A stretch of DNA of 64,000 nt from Allostella sp. ATCC 35155 (GTDB lineage: Bacteria; Pseudomonadota; Alphaproteobacteria; ATCC43930; Allostellaceae), in contig AP019701.1 in the NCBI GenBank assembly GCA_006738865.1, forward strand, positions 978,501-1,042,500, given 5' to 3'. A program made the translations under genes and the position numbers. Shown here in pieces: positions 25,027 to 32,687 of this stretch (the stretch's first letter is position 1; each line of letters starts with the position of its first letter). The notes under the pieces were generated by a model. That model made no database searches, was not told the DNA's origin, and worked only from the letters and a program-made list of their open reading frames with translations.

Positions 25027-25692
25027 TCAGCCGCGCTTCAGCGCCAGTGTCAGGCCGTCGCCGACGGGCAGCATCGCCAGCGTCACCCGCTCGTCGCCAT
25101 GCAGCTTGGCGTTGAGCGCGCGCAGCGCCGTCGTGTCGGCATCGGTGCGGGCGGGATCGGCGACGGCGCCGCTCCACAGGACATTGTCGATGAGGACGAG
25201 GCCGCCCGGCCGCAGCAGGGCGAGGCAGCGCTCGTAGTAGCCGTCATAGTTGGCCTTGTCGGCGTCGATGAAGGCCATGTCCCACTGGCCGGCGCCACCC
25301 TCGGCGATCAGCGAATCGAGGGTCTCCAGGGCGGGGCCGAGGCGCAGGTCGATGCGGTCGGCCACCCCCGCCATCTCCCAGTGGCGGCGGCCGATCGCCG
25401 TCCATTCCTCGCTGACGTCGCAGCAGACGAGGCGCCCGTCGGCCGGCATCGCCTGGGCGACGGTCAGCGCGCTGTAGCCGGTGAAGGTGCCGACCTCGAT
25501 CGCGCGCCGCGCGCCGGTCAGTTCGACCAGCAAGGCCATGAAAGCCCCCTGCTCGGGGGAGATCTGCATCAGCGCGCCGCGCACCGAGCGGGTCGCCTCG
25601 CGCAGCGCGGCCTGGGCCGGCGTCTCGCGCAGCGACACCGACAGGAGGTAGTCGCGAAGATGTTCGGTCAAGGGCAGCAGGCGGGCGGACAT
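25027..25692 (-). CDS. SAM-dependent O-methyltransferase (Methyltransf_3 type)
   Basis: 221-residue class I methyltransferase of the caffeoyl-CoA/catechol O-methyltransferase family. ATG 25692 precedes [26 protein letters not shown] binding is by [20 protein letters not shown], and [37 protein letters not shown] carries the metal-ligand Asp and Asn residues. It lies 14 nt upstream of nthA in the same direction and is therefore probably the first gene of the nitrile hydratase operon. Substrate unknown. Confidence 0.88.
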   Translation of the reverse strand: MSARLLPLTEHLRDYLLSVSLRETPAQAALREATRSVRGALMQISPEQGAFMALLVELTGARRAIEVGTFTGYSALTVAQAMPADGRLVCCDVSEEWTAIGRRHWEMAGVADRIDLRLGPALETLDSLIAEGGAGQWDMAFIDADKANYDGYYERCLALLRPGGLVLIDNVLWSGAVADPARTDADTTALRALNAKLHGDERVTLAMLPVGDGLTLALKRG

Positions 25693-25713
25693 GGCGGCAT
25701 CCGGATGTGGACG

Positions 25714-25772
25714 GGTGTCGCCCCATGATGCCAGACCCGGCCGGGCCTGCCCATCGACCAGAAGGCGACACC
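25714..25772. promoter_or_regulatory. Spaced inverted repeat in the OMT / binding-protein divergent gap
   Basis: GGTGTCGCC at 25714-25722 and GGCGACACC at 25764-25772 are perfect 9-bp reverse complements 41 nt apart, between two divergent transcription units (starts at 25692 and 25855). This geometry would suit looping by a regulator, but no regulator gene lies nearby and chance cannot be excluded. Confidence 0.3.
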
Positions 25773-25854
25773 GCCCGGTCATGGCGGCGACGCATGTTCC
25801 GTCATCGAAGGCGGCCAGTTTCCGGCGGGTTCCGACCCCCACCCGGAGAAGACG

Positions 25855-27396
25855 ATGCGAACCCGAATCGCAGCCGCCCTGGCCGTCGCGGTCGCCTGCG
25901 CGGCGCCGGCCGCCGGGCAGACCGACCCGCGCCCGGCCTTGCACATCGGCGTCCAGAGCAATCCTGCCCTGTTCGACCCCGCCCACGCCTTCAGCAACGT
26001 CGCCTGGCGCGTCAACCACAACATCTTCGACACCCTGATCGCGATCGACTTCGATGCCGGCTTCGCCCTGGTTCCGGGGCTGGCGACGGAATGGAAGCGA
26101 GTCGATGCGCGGACCCTGGACGTCACGCTGCGCCAGGGCGTGCGGTTCCACAATGGCGACCTGCTGACTGTCGAGGATGTCGTATTCACCTTCGGGGTGG
26201 AGCGGATGCGCGGCGAGGGCGCGCCGCTGCTGGGCCAGACGCGGCCCTTCCTCGGCAATCTCGAAAGTGTCGAGGCCGTCGGCCCGAACACCGTGCGCTT
26301 CGTCAGCCGCGGACCGGACGCGTTGCTGGAACAGCGCCTGGCGATGTTCCCCTCGCAGATCATCAACCGCCGCGCCTATCTCGCCGCGCCCGACTTCCAG
26401 GCCTGGGGTCGGATGGCGGTCGGCACCGGCCCCTACAAGGTGCAGGACGCGCGCGACAACGACTTTGTCCAGCTGGTCGCCCATGACGCCTACTGGCGCG
26501 GCCGGCCGACGGCGCGGTCGGTCCGCTTCTCGGTCGCGCCCGAGGTCGCCGCCCGCATCAACGACCTGCGCACCGGGCGCTTCCAGATCGTCACCGACAT
26601 CCCCTATGACCAGCTCGGCGACATCGCGAGCCAGCCGCAGCTCGAGGCGGTCGGCGGCCCGATCATGAACAACCGGGTGCTCGTGTTCGACCAGAACAAC
26701 CCGGTGCTGAAAGACGTGCGCGTCCGTCGCGCGCTGGCGCTGGCGATCGACCGCAAGCTGATCGTCGAGACCTTGTGGGGCAACAAGGTGCCGGTGCCGC
26801 GCGGCAACCAGTTCCCGGCCTTCGGCGCGCTCTACCTCGCCGACTGGCCGGTGCCCGCATACGACCCCGAGCGTGCCCGCGCGCTGCTGGTCGAGGCCGG
26901 CTATGCCGGCCAGCCGATCGAGTTCCGCGTCCTCAACAACTACTACGCCAACGAGGTCCTGACGGCGCAGGCGCTGGCCGAGATGTGGAAGGCGGTCGGG
27001 CTCAACGTCGTGCTGCAGATGAAGGAGAACTGGACCCAGGTGCTGGAACGGACGCCCTCGCGCGGCATCCGCAACTGGTCCAACACCATGGCCTACCCCG
27101 ACCCGGTCGGCCTCGCCTGGCGCCTCTACGGCGTGCGCGGCCCCGTCCAGGGCGGCTACAAGGAATGGACCAACGCCGAGTTCAACACGCTGGGCGCGCT
27201 GCTGGAGACCAGCGTCGACGTCGCGGAGCGGCAGCGCACCTGGCGGCGGATGATGGAGATCCTGGAGGTCGAGGATCCGCCGGCGACCGTCCTCCACCAG
27301 TTCGCCATCTTCTACGGCAAGCACCGCGACGTGCAGTGGAAGCCGGCGCCGGTCGAGTACATGGACCTGCGCCCGACCAACCTCGCCTTCCGCTGA
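25855..27396 (+). CDS. ABC transporter solute-binding protein, family 5, copy 1
   Basis: 513-residue periplasmic binding protein of the dipeptide/oligopeptide/nickel class (SBP_bac_5). A signal peptide ends AAPAAGQ near residue 22. Family blocks: NPALFDPAHAFSNVAWRVNHNIFDTLI, LDVTLRQGVRFHNGDLLTVEDVVFTF, GTGPYKVQD, DVRVRRALALAIDRKLIVE and the late LRPTNLAFR. A GGAGAAG ribosome site precedes ATG 25855. A paralogue follows at 27494 with a hairpin between. No permease or ATPase genes adjoin, so it must use components encoded elsewhere. Confidence 0.9.
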   Translation: MRTRIAAALAVAVACAAPAAGQTDPRPALHIGVQSNPALFDPAHAFSNVAWRVNHNIFDTLIAIDFDAGFALVPGLATEWKRVDARTLDVTLRQGVRFHNGDLLTVEDVVFTFGVERMRGEGAPLLGQTRPFLGNLESVEAVGPNTVRFVSRGPDALLEQRLAMFPSQIINRRAYLAAPDFQAWGRMAVGTGPYKVQDARDNDFVQLVAHDAYWRGRPTARSVRFSVAPEVAARINDLRTGRFQIVTDIPYDQLGDIASQPQLEAVGGPIMNNRVLVFDQNNPVLKDVRVRRALALAIDRKLIVETLWGNKVPVPRGNQFPAFGALYLADWPVPAYDPERARALLVEAGYAGQPIEFRVLNNYYANEVLTAQALAEMWKAVGLNVVLQMKENWTQVLERTPSRGIRNWSNTMAYPDPVGLAWRLYGVRGPVQGGYKEWTNAEFNTLGALLETSVDVAERQRTWRRMMEILEVEDPPATVLHQFAIFYGKHRDVQWKPAPVEYMDLRPTNLAFR

Positions 27397-27403
27397 ACAC
27401 CCC

Positions 27404-27433
27404 CGCCCGGCGGCAGCCAGCTGCCGCCGGGCG
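27404..27433 (+). other. Intercistronic hairpin after first family 5 binding protein
   Basis: Perfect 13-bp inverted repeat (27404-27416 and 27421-27433) around a CCAG loop, 7 nt after the stop of the first binding protein and 60 nt before the start of the second. No T-run follows. Its placement and size resemble the urtA-urtB hairpin. Confidence 0.7.
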
Positions 27434-27493
27434 TTGCCTTCGCCGCCCGGATGGCGAAGGATGGGATGCGTTTCCCCGTTCGGAGCCGATCCC

Positions 27494-29050
27494 ATGCCGC
27501 GACGTCTCGTCGCCCGCCTCGTCGCCCTGGCGGTGCTGGCCGGCGCGGCCTTGTCGGCAGCGGCGGCGCCGGCCGCAGCCCAGGCCGATCCGCGACCGGC
27601 ACTGCGCGTCGCGGTCCAGCGCAACCCGCCGCTGTTCGACCCCGCCTACAGCGTCAGCAACGTCGCCTGGCGGGTGAACCACAATCTCTTCGACACCCTC
27701 ATCGCCGGCGACGACGAGGGGCGCCTGCGCCCGGCGCTCGCGACGGTCTGGCGGCGCATCGACGAGCGCACGCTGGAGCTGACCCTGCGGCCCGGCGTGC
27801 GCTTCCATGACGGCACGGTCATGACCGCGGCCGACGTCGCCTTCACCTTCGGTCCCGAACGGATGACGGGGGAGGGGGCGCCGCTGCGCGCCCAGATCCG
27901 GCCGCTGCTGGGTGGGATCGAGAGCGTCGAGGCGATCGACGATGCCACCGTCCGCGTCACCACGCGCAGGCCCGACCCGCTGATCGCGCAGCGGCTGGCG
28001 ACTTTTCCCGCGCAGATCGTGTCGCGGGCGGCGTGGCTGGCGGCGCCCGACTTCCAGTCCTGGGCGCGGCGGCCGGTCGGCACCGGCCCCTACCGGATCG
28101 TCGATTCGCGCGACAACGACTTCGTGCAACTCGCCGCCCACGACGCCTGGTGGGGCGGCCGGCCGACCGCGTCGGCGATCCGCTTCGAGGCGGCGCCCGA
28201 GGTGGCGGCCCGCCTGACCGGGCTGGAGACGGGGCGCTACGGCATCGCCACCGACCTGCCGCCGGACCAGCTCGACCGCGTCGCCGCCCGGCCGGACCTC
28301 GAGGTCGCGGGCGGTCCGATCGGCAACCATCGGGTCATCGTCTTCGACCGCAACCATCCGGTGCTGCGCGACGTGCGGGTGCGCCGCGCGCTGTCGCTCG
28401 CGATCGACCGCCGCCTCATCGTCGAGACGCTGTGGGGCGGACGTGTCGACATCCCCAGGGGCAACCAGTTCCCGGCCTTCGGGCCTCTCTTCGTCGCCGA
28501 CCGGGCGCCGCCGGCCTACGATCCCGATGCGGCGCGCGCGCTGCTGCGGGCGGCCGGATATCGCGGCCAGCCGATCGAGTACCGCATCAACAACAACTAC
28601 TACGCCAACGAGATCGCGACGGCCCAGGTGCTGGCGGAGATGTGGAAGGCGGTCGGCCTCAACATCCGGCTCTCGATCAAGGAGAACTGGACGCAGATCC
28701 TGGAGCCGGCCGGCCGCGGTATCCGCAACTGGTCGAACGCCATGATCTATCCCGATCCGGTCGGCCATGCCTGGCGCCTCTACGGCCCCGGCAGCCCCGT
28801 GCGACGCGGCACGCCGGAATGGTCGAACGACGAATTCGACCGGCTGGGCCGCGTCCTCGAGGCGAGCCTGGAGCTGCCGGCCCGGCGCGCCGCCTGGACG
28901 CGGATGCTGGCGATCCTGGAGGAGGAGGACCCGCCGGCCGCCGTGCTCCATCAATATGCGATCTTCTACGGCAAGCGCCGCGACGTGCGGTGGCGCGCCG
29001 GCGGCTCGGAAGAGATGGACTTCCGGCCCGCCAACCTCTCCTTCCGCTGA
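27494..29050 (+). CDS. ABC transporter solute-binding protein, family 5, copy 2
   Basis: 518 residues from ATG 27494, chosen because it begins the signal peptide (MPRRLVARLVALAVLAGAALSAAAAPAAAQ, about 30 residues). The mature protein aligns with copy 1 throughout: NPPLFDPAYSVSNVAWRVNHNLFDTLI, GVRFHDGTVMTAADVAFTFG, DVRVRRALSLAIDRRLIVETLWGG, RGNQFPAFGPLF and DFRPANLSFR. It is a tandem duplicate that has diverged. The mandelate-racemase-type gene starts 29 nt downstream, so the ligand may be that enzyme's substrate. Confidence 0.9.
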   Translation: MPRRLVARLVALAVLAGAALSAAAAPAAAQADPRPALRVAVQRNPPLFDPAYSVSNVAWRVNHNLFDTLIAGDDEGRLRPALATVWRRIDERTLELTLRPGVRFHDGTVMTAADVAFTFGPERMTGEGAPLRAQIRPLLGGIESVEAIDDATVRVTTRRPDPLIAQRLATFPAQIVSRAAWLAAPDFQSWARRPVGTGPYRIVDSRDNDFVQLAAHDAWWGGRPTASAIRFEAAPEVAARLTGLETGRYGIATDLPPDQLDRVAARPDLEVAGGPIGNHRVIVFDRNHPVLRDVRVRRALSLAIDRRLIVETLWGGRVDIPRGNQFPAFGPLFVADRAPPAYDPDAARALLRAAGYRGQPIEYRINNNYYANEIATAQVLAEMWKAVGLNIRLSIKENWTQILEPAGRGIRNWSNAMIYPDPVGHAWRLYGPGSPVRRGTPEWSNDEFDRLGRVLEASLELPARRAAWTRMLAILEEEDPPAAVLHQYAIFYGKRRDVRWRAGGSEEMDFRPANLSFR

Positions 29051-29079
29051 TCCCGATCATACCGCCCGAGGCTGTTCCG

Positions 29080-30219
29080 ATGCGCATCGCCGACGTCCGC
29101 GCCTTCCCGATCTCCTTCCCCTATCCCGAGGACGGCCAGGTCGCCCTCGGCATCGGCCGCACCGTCAAGCGCGATGCCGTGCTGATCAAGGTCGTGACCG
29201 AGGACGGCATCGTCGGCTGGGGCGAGGCCCATGCCGGGCGTTCGCCCGGCGCCATCGCGCGCATCGCGGAAACGACGCTGAAGGCCCTCGTGGTCGGCAT
29301 GGACGCAGCCGACGTCTCGGGCGTCGGCGCCCGCATCTACCGCATGCAGCTCGCCAGCCACGGCATGGGCGCGGGCGCGGCCATGGCGATGAGCGGCCTC
29401 GACATGGCGCTGTGGGACATCCGCGGCAAGGCCGTCGGCTGGCCGCTCTACCGGCTGCTCGGCGGATCGGCGCGTGCGATCCCCGCCTATGCCGGCGGCA
29501 TCTCGCTCGGCTACCAGCCGCCGGCGGCCCTGGTCGCGGAGGCCGAGGCGATGGTCGCCCGCGGCTACAACGCGCTGAAGCTGCGGGTCGGCGACACGGC
29601 CCAGCGCGACGCCGAGCGGGTCGCGGCCGTCCGCCGCGCGCTGGGGGGCGAGGTCGCGATCCTGACCGACGCCAACACCGCCTATTCGCTGGCCGACGCG
29701 CGCGCCGTCATGCCGGTGCTGGACGCGAATCAGGTGTCCTGGCTGGAGGAGCCGTTCCCCGCCCACGACCATCGCTCCTATGCCGAGGCCAAGCGCTACG
29801 GGACCGTGCCGCTGGCCGCGGGCGAGAACCACTACACCCGCTACGACTTCGCCCGCCTCGTCGAGGACCGCAGCATCACCGTGCTGCAGCCCGACCTCTC
29901 CAAGTGCGGCGGCATCACCGAGGGGCTGCGCATCGCGGCGCTGGCATCGGCGTGGCGGCTGCCGATCCACCCCCATACCTCCGTCACCGGCCTCAACATG
30001 GCGGCCTCGATCCACTTCCTGGCGGCGGTCGAGAACGGCGGGTATTTCGAGGCCGACGCCTCCAGGCTCAATCCCTTCCGCGACCAGCTCTGCTCGGCCG
30101 CCTTCACGCTCGAGGTCGACGGCACGGTCCGCCCGCTGGAGGCGCCGGGGCTGGGCGTCGAGATCGACGAGGATTTCGTCGCCGCCCATCCGGTCATCGA
30201 CGGTCCGGGCTACGTCTGA
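29080..30219 (+). CDS. Mandelate racemase/muconate lactonizing-family enzyme (MR subgroup)
   Basis: 379-residue enolase-superfamily enzyme that abstracts a proton alpha to a carboxylate. The capping domain runs to about residue 130, then the barrel: K167-L-R169 (ALKLRVG, the KxK position with Arg second), metal ligands D197 (TDAN), E223 (EEPF) and E249 (GENH), D272 (LQPDLSKCGG) and H297/H299 (PIHPHTSVTG), giving the His-Asp dyad of the mandelate racemase subgroup and excluding dipeptide epimerases, which use two Lys. Reaction unknown: dehydration or racemisation of a sugar acid or related compound. Probably co-transcribed with the two binding proteins. Confidence 0.87.
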   Translation: MRIADVRAFPISFPYPEDGQVALGIGRTVKRDAVLIKVVTEDGIVGWGEAHAGRSPGAIARIAETTLKALVVGMDAADVSGVGARIYRMQLASHGMGAGAAMAMSGLDMALWDIRGKAVGWPLYRLLGGSARAIPAYAGGISLGYQPPAALVAEAEAMVARGYNALKLRVGDTAQRDAERVAAVRRALGGEVAILTDANTAYSLADARAVMPVLDANQVSWLEEPFPAHDHRSYAEAKRYGTVPLAAGENHYTRYDFARLVEDRSITVLQPDLSKCGGITEGLRIAALASAWRLPIHPHTSVTGLNMAASIHFLAAVENGGYFEADASRLNPFRDQLCSAAFTLEVDGTVRPLEAPGLGVEIDEDFVAAHPVIDGPGYV

Positions 30220-30237
30220 CGCGCGGGAAGAAATCAC

Positions 30238-30268
30238 TTGCGCCGGTCCCCGGGGCCGGCCCGATAGG
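30238..30268 (+). promoter_or_regulatory. Possible MerR-type promoter with 19-bp spacer and dyad
   Basis: TTGCGC (30238-30243) and GATAGG (30263-30268, a weak -10) are separated by 19 nt, the overlong spacer typical of MerR-controlled promoters. The spacer nearly coincides with a 19-bp imperfect palindrome at 30242-30260 (GCCGG...CCGGC, one mismatched pair). It lies 30 nt upstream of the MerR-family gene, suggesting autoregulation. Confidence 0.4.
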
Positions 30269-30298
30269 GATGGGCGTCATCCATCGCCGAGGTGTCCC

Positions 30299-31339
30299 AT
30301 GCGCCCATCCGCATCCTTTCTCAGCCCGTCCGAAGCCGCCGAGCGCCTCGGCGTCTCCGCCAAGGCGCTCCGCATCTATGAGGAGCGCGGCCTGCTCGAT
30401 CCCGTCCGCACAGCCGCCGGCTGGCGCGTCTATGGTCCCGAGCAGATGGCCCGGGCATCGGAGATCGCCACTTTGCGCGCGCTCGGGCTCAGCATCGCCG
30501 AGATCGGGCGCGTCCTCGGCGGCGACGCGACCGATCTGGAGCCCGCCCTGGCCACCCACCAGGCGGGGCTCGAAGGCCGCATCGGCGCGCTTGCCGCGCT
30601 GGTCGACACCGTGCGGAGCCTGCGCTCCGATCTGGCGCAGGGCCGCGCTCCCGGCATCGGCGAACTGGCCCGGCGCCTCCGGCCCGACGCGGACCTTGCG
30701 GTCGCCTTCGACCTGCCCTGGCCGTGGGGCGGCGAGCGGTTCGAACTGCGAACCGTCCGGCCGATCACCTTCATCGTCGGCCCGCTCGGCAGCGGCAAGA
30801 CCCGCCTTGCCCGGTGCCTCGCCGAGGCTCTGCCCGGCGGCGCCTTCCTCGGCACCGAGCGGTCGGCGGACGGCGCGTCCGCTGCCCGGGCGCAGCTCGA
30901 CGGCGATCCGGCCCTGCGGCAGCGAGCCGAACGGGCGCTCGCCTGGCTCGCGGAGGAGGGCGCGACGGTTTCCGATGCGCTCGTCGCCCTCGTCAGCGGG
31001 CTCGAAGCCGATGGCCCGGTCGCCCTGGTGGTCGACATGGTCGAGGATGGGTTGGACGAGGCTAGCCAGGAGGCGCTGATCGCCCATCTGCGGCACCGCG
31101 CCGCCGGTGCTCGCCCACTCTTCCTGCTGACGCGGTCGACCGCCATCCTGGACCTGCCTGCGGTCGGGCGCGACGAGGCGATCCTCCTCTGCCCCGCCAA
31201 CCACGCCCCGCCGATCCAGGTCGCGCCCTATCCCGGCGCCCCCGGCTACGAGGCCGTCGCCACCTGCCTCGCGTCCCCCGCCGTGCGCGCCAGGACCGCG
31301 GGCACGATCGCGTGGCGGCCGGCGCCGACGGCGGCGTAG
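30299..31339 (+). CDS. MerR-type regulator fused to a P-loop NTPase-like domain
   Basis: 346 residues from ATG 30299. Residues 8-75 are a MerR winged helix (SPSEAAERLGVSAKALRIYEERGLLDPVRTAAGWRVYG, then IATLRALGLSIAEIGRVLGG), followed by a dimerisation coiled coil to about 120. In place of a small effector pocket, the C-terminal 210 residues are P-loop-like: TFIVGPLGSGKTRLARCLAEALPGG is Walker A, VALVVDMVEDGLDEAS a likely Walker B, and PLFLLTRSTAILDL resembles the sensor strand of ABC/AAA ATPases. The DNA-binding activity is probably nucleotide-gated. Target genes are unknown. It is convergent with the RES toxin gene. Confidence 0.78.
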   Translation: MRPSASFLSPSEAAERLGVSAKALRIYEERGLLDPVRTAAGWRVYGPEQMARASEIATLRALGLSIAEIGRVLGGDATDLEPALATHQAGLEGRIGALAALVDTVRSLRSDLAQGRAPGIGELARRLRPDADLAVAFDLPWPWGGERFELRTVRPITFIVGPLGSGKTRLARCLAEALPGGAFLGTERSADGASAARAQLDGDPALRQRAERALAWLAEEGATVSDALVALVSGLEADGPVALVVDMVEDGLDEASQEALIAHLRHRAAGARPLFLLTRSTAILDLPAVGRDEAILLCPANHAPPIQVAPYPGAPGYEAVATCLASPAVRARTAGTIAWRPAPTAA

Positions 31340-31352
31340 CGGCGCCCCCGCC

Positions 31353-32045
31353 CTACGCCTGGAGGGCGTCGAGCCGCACCGTCCGCGGCTCGCGCCCGCC
31401 GGCCCAGACGAGTCGCCAGGTCGCGCCGGAGCGGACGTTCTGGACAATGTGTGGCCGCAGGGCAGCAAAGCAGGTACCGCCGCGACGGCGCATGGATGGG
31501 TAGATGATGCCGCTGCCGTCCGCTTCCAGTACCGCCCGGGCGAGACCCTGACCGGCCGGATATCCGACCGCCGGGTCGGGGTCCAGGCAATCGGCGTCGC
31601 CGGCCTCACGGAGGTCGTGGAAGCGGCCAATGAAGTCGGCCAGCAGTTCCGCATAGTCGGTCGTGTTGTCGTAGCGGCCGACGGCATCGAGGGCGCGGGT
31701 CAGGTGGAAGGCGACTTCGGCCAGCGCCGTCTCGCATTCGAAGGCGCAGTACCAGGCGCCGCGGCCCTCGCCGTTGAAGCGATTGCCGCCCGGCCGCGTG
31801 TAGGCGAATGCGGCGTTGATGAAGGTCGCGCGCGGCACGCCGAACACGAGCTCGCCCGGAGCGAGTGCCGCCATGCCGCGGGATTCGGAGACGAGGCGGC
31901 CGCTCGTCGCGCTCTCCAGTTCGGCCAAGTCGGCGAGATCACCGTCGGTGTCGGCCAGCGGTGCCAATGCCGGCGGGCGGAGATGGGCGGTCGCGACCAG
32001 GCGAATCGTGGCCCGCTGTGCCAGCTCGATGGTTGGCGGCAGCAA
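31353..32045 (-). CDS. RES-domain toxin (NAD-degrading type)
   Basis: 230-residue RES-family toxin; characterised relatives (MbcT and others) destroy NAD. The family Arg, Glu and Ser are visible as GGNRFNGEGRGAWYCAFECETALAEVAFH and IIYPSMRRRGGTCFAALRP. Start is TTG 32045, only 2 nt after the antitoxin stop, so translation is coupled to the upstream antitoxin. Slightly longer than many RES toxins because of an N-terminal region before residue 40. Confidence 0.85.
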   Translation of the reverse strand: MLPPTIELAQRATIRLVATAHLRPPALAPLADTDGDLADLAELESATSGRLVSESRGMAALAPGELVFGVPRATFINAAFAYTRPGGNRFNGEGRGAWYCAFECETALAEVAFHLTRALDAVGRYDNTTDYAELLADFIGRFHDLREAGDADCLDPDPAVGYPAGQGLARAVLEADGSGIIYPSMRRRGGTCFAALRPHIVQNVRSGATWRLVWAGGREPRTVRLDALQA

Positions 32046-32047
32046 GG

Positions 32048-32485
32048 CTAGAGACCGCCGCGCAGTGCGTCGACATAGCGCCGCGCCTCCAGCATGACGG
32101 GAATACCACCGACCTTCATGGCATCGACCGGGCTACAGCCCGCGAAGGGATGGTCGCGGTTCGGCAGCCGCATCCAGTCATCGGCCAGTGGGTCGGAGAA
32201 GAGAAGATGCAGGCCCTTGAAAATGCCGACCAGGGCGCTGGCCCGGGTCATCTGATCCTGTCCGAGAACGCCGGTCCAGGCCCCGCTGCGAATCCGGGCC
32301 CAGTTTCGCTCCGAGAAGCCGGCGAGGGCTGCGATGTCTCGCGCCGGTAGCCGCCAAGCGTCACCCAGCCTGACCATCGCACGAACGGTCGCCGGACTGA
32401 GCCGCCGGCGCGTCGCATCGTCATGGAAGTCGGGAAGCGGCCGCGGCAGGAGGCCTTCTCGCTGACGGTCGGGCGCAGTGACCAT
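32048..32485 (-). CDS. Xre/MbcA/ParS-type antitoxin for the RES toxin
   Basis: 145 residues from ATG 32485 (a TTG at 32503 would add six residues and run into the operator). The N-terminal Xre-like domain contains LSPATVRAMVRLGDAWRLPARDIAALAGFSERNWARIRSG; the C-terminal toxin-binding DUF2384 part is ALVGIFKGLHLLFSDPLADDWMRLPNRDHPFAGCSPVDAMKVGG. The antitoxin-before-toxin order is standard for this family. A palindrome 13 nt upstream of the start indicates autoregulation. Confidence 0.85.
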   Translation of the reverse strand: MVTAPDRQREGLLPRPLPDFHDDATRRRLSPATVRAMVRLGDAWRLPARDIAALAGFSERNWARIRSGAWTGVLGQDQMTRASALVGIFKGLHLLFSDPLADDWMRLPNRDHPFAGCSPVDAMKVGGIPVMLEARRYVDALRGGL

Positions 32486-32498
32486 TCGCCATGCCTTT

Positions 32499-32525
32499 GC
32501 CAATTTACGATATAATTGGCGCCAA
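32499..32525. promoter_or_regulatory. Operator of the RES/Xre toxin-antitoxin operon
   Basis: GCCAATT (32499-32505) and AATTGGC (32514-32520) are perfect 7-bp arms around an 8-nt AT-rich core. A third half-site GCCAA (32521-32525) joins directly, making the contiguous palindrome TTGGCGCCAA. The array sits 13 nt upstream of the antitoxin ATG, in an AT-rich island likely to contain the promoter, which fits repression by the antitoxin. Confidence 0.65.
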
Positions 32526-32687
32526 ATGGCGATGAGATCAAGCCCGCCCGTCCCGGCGCGAGGACGGGCGGCCGATCATCCGGCTGACGGGGAGACAGTC
32601 GCTCGCGGAAAGTTGACCGGCACCAGGTGCCAGGGCTCGCTATCTCACTCGCTAACCAGCACGCCGACCGCATCCGGGGAACACGCC

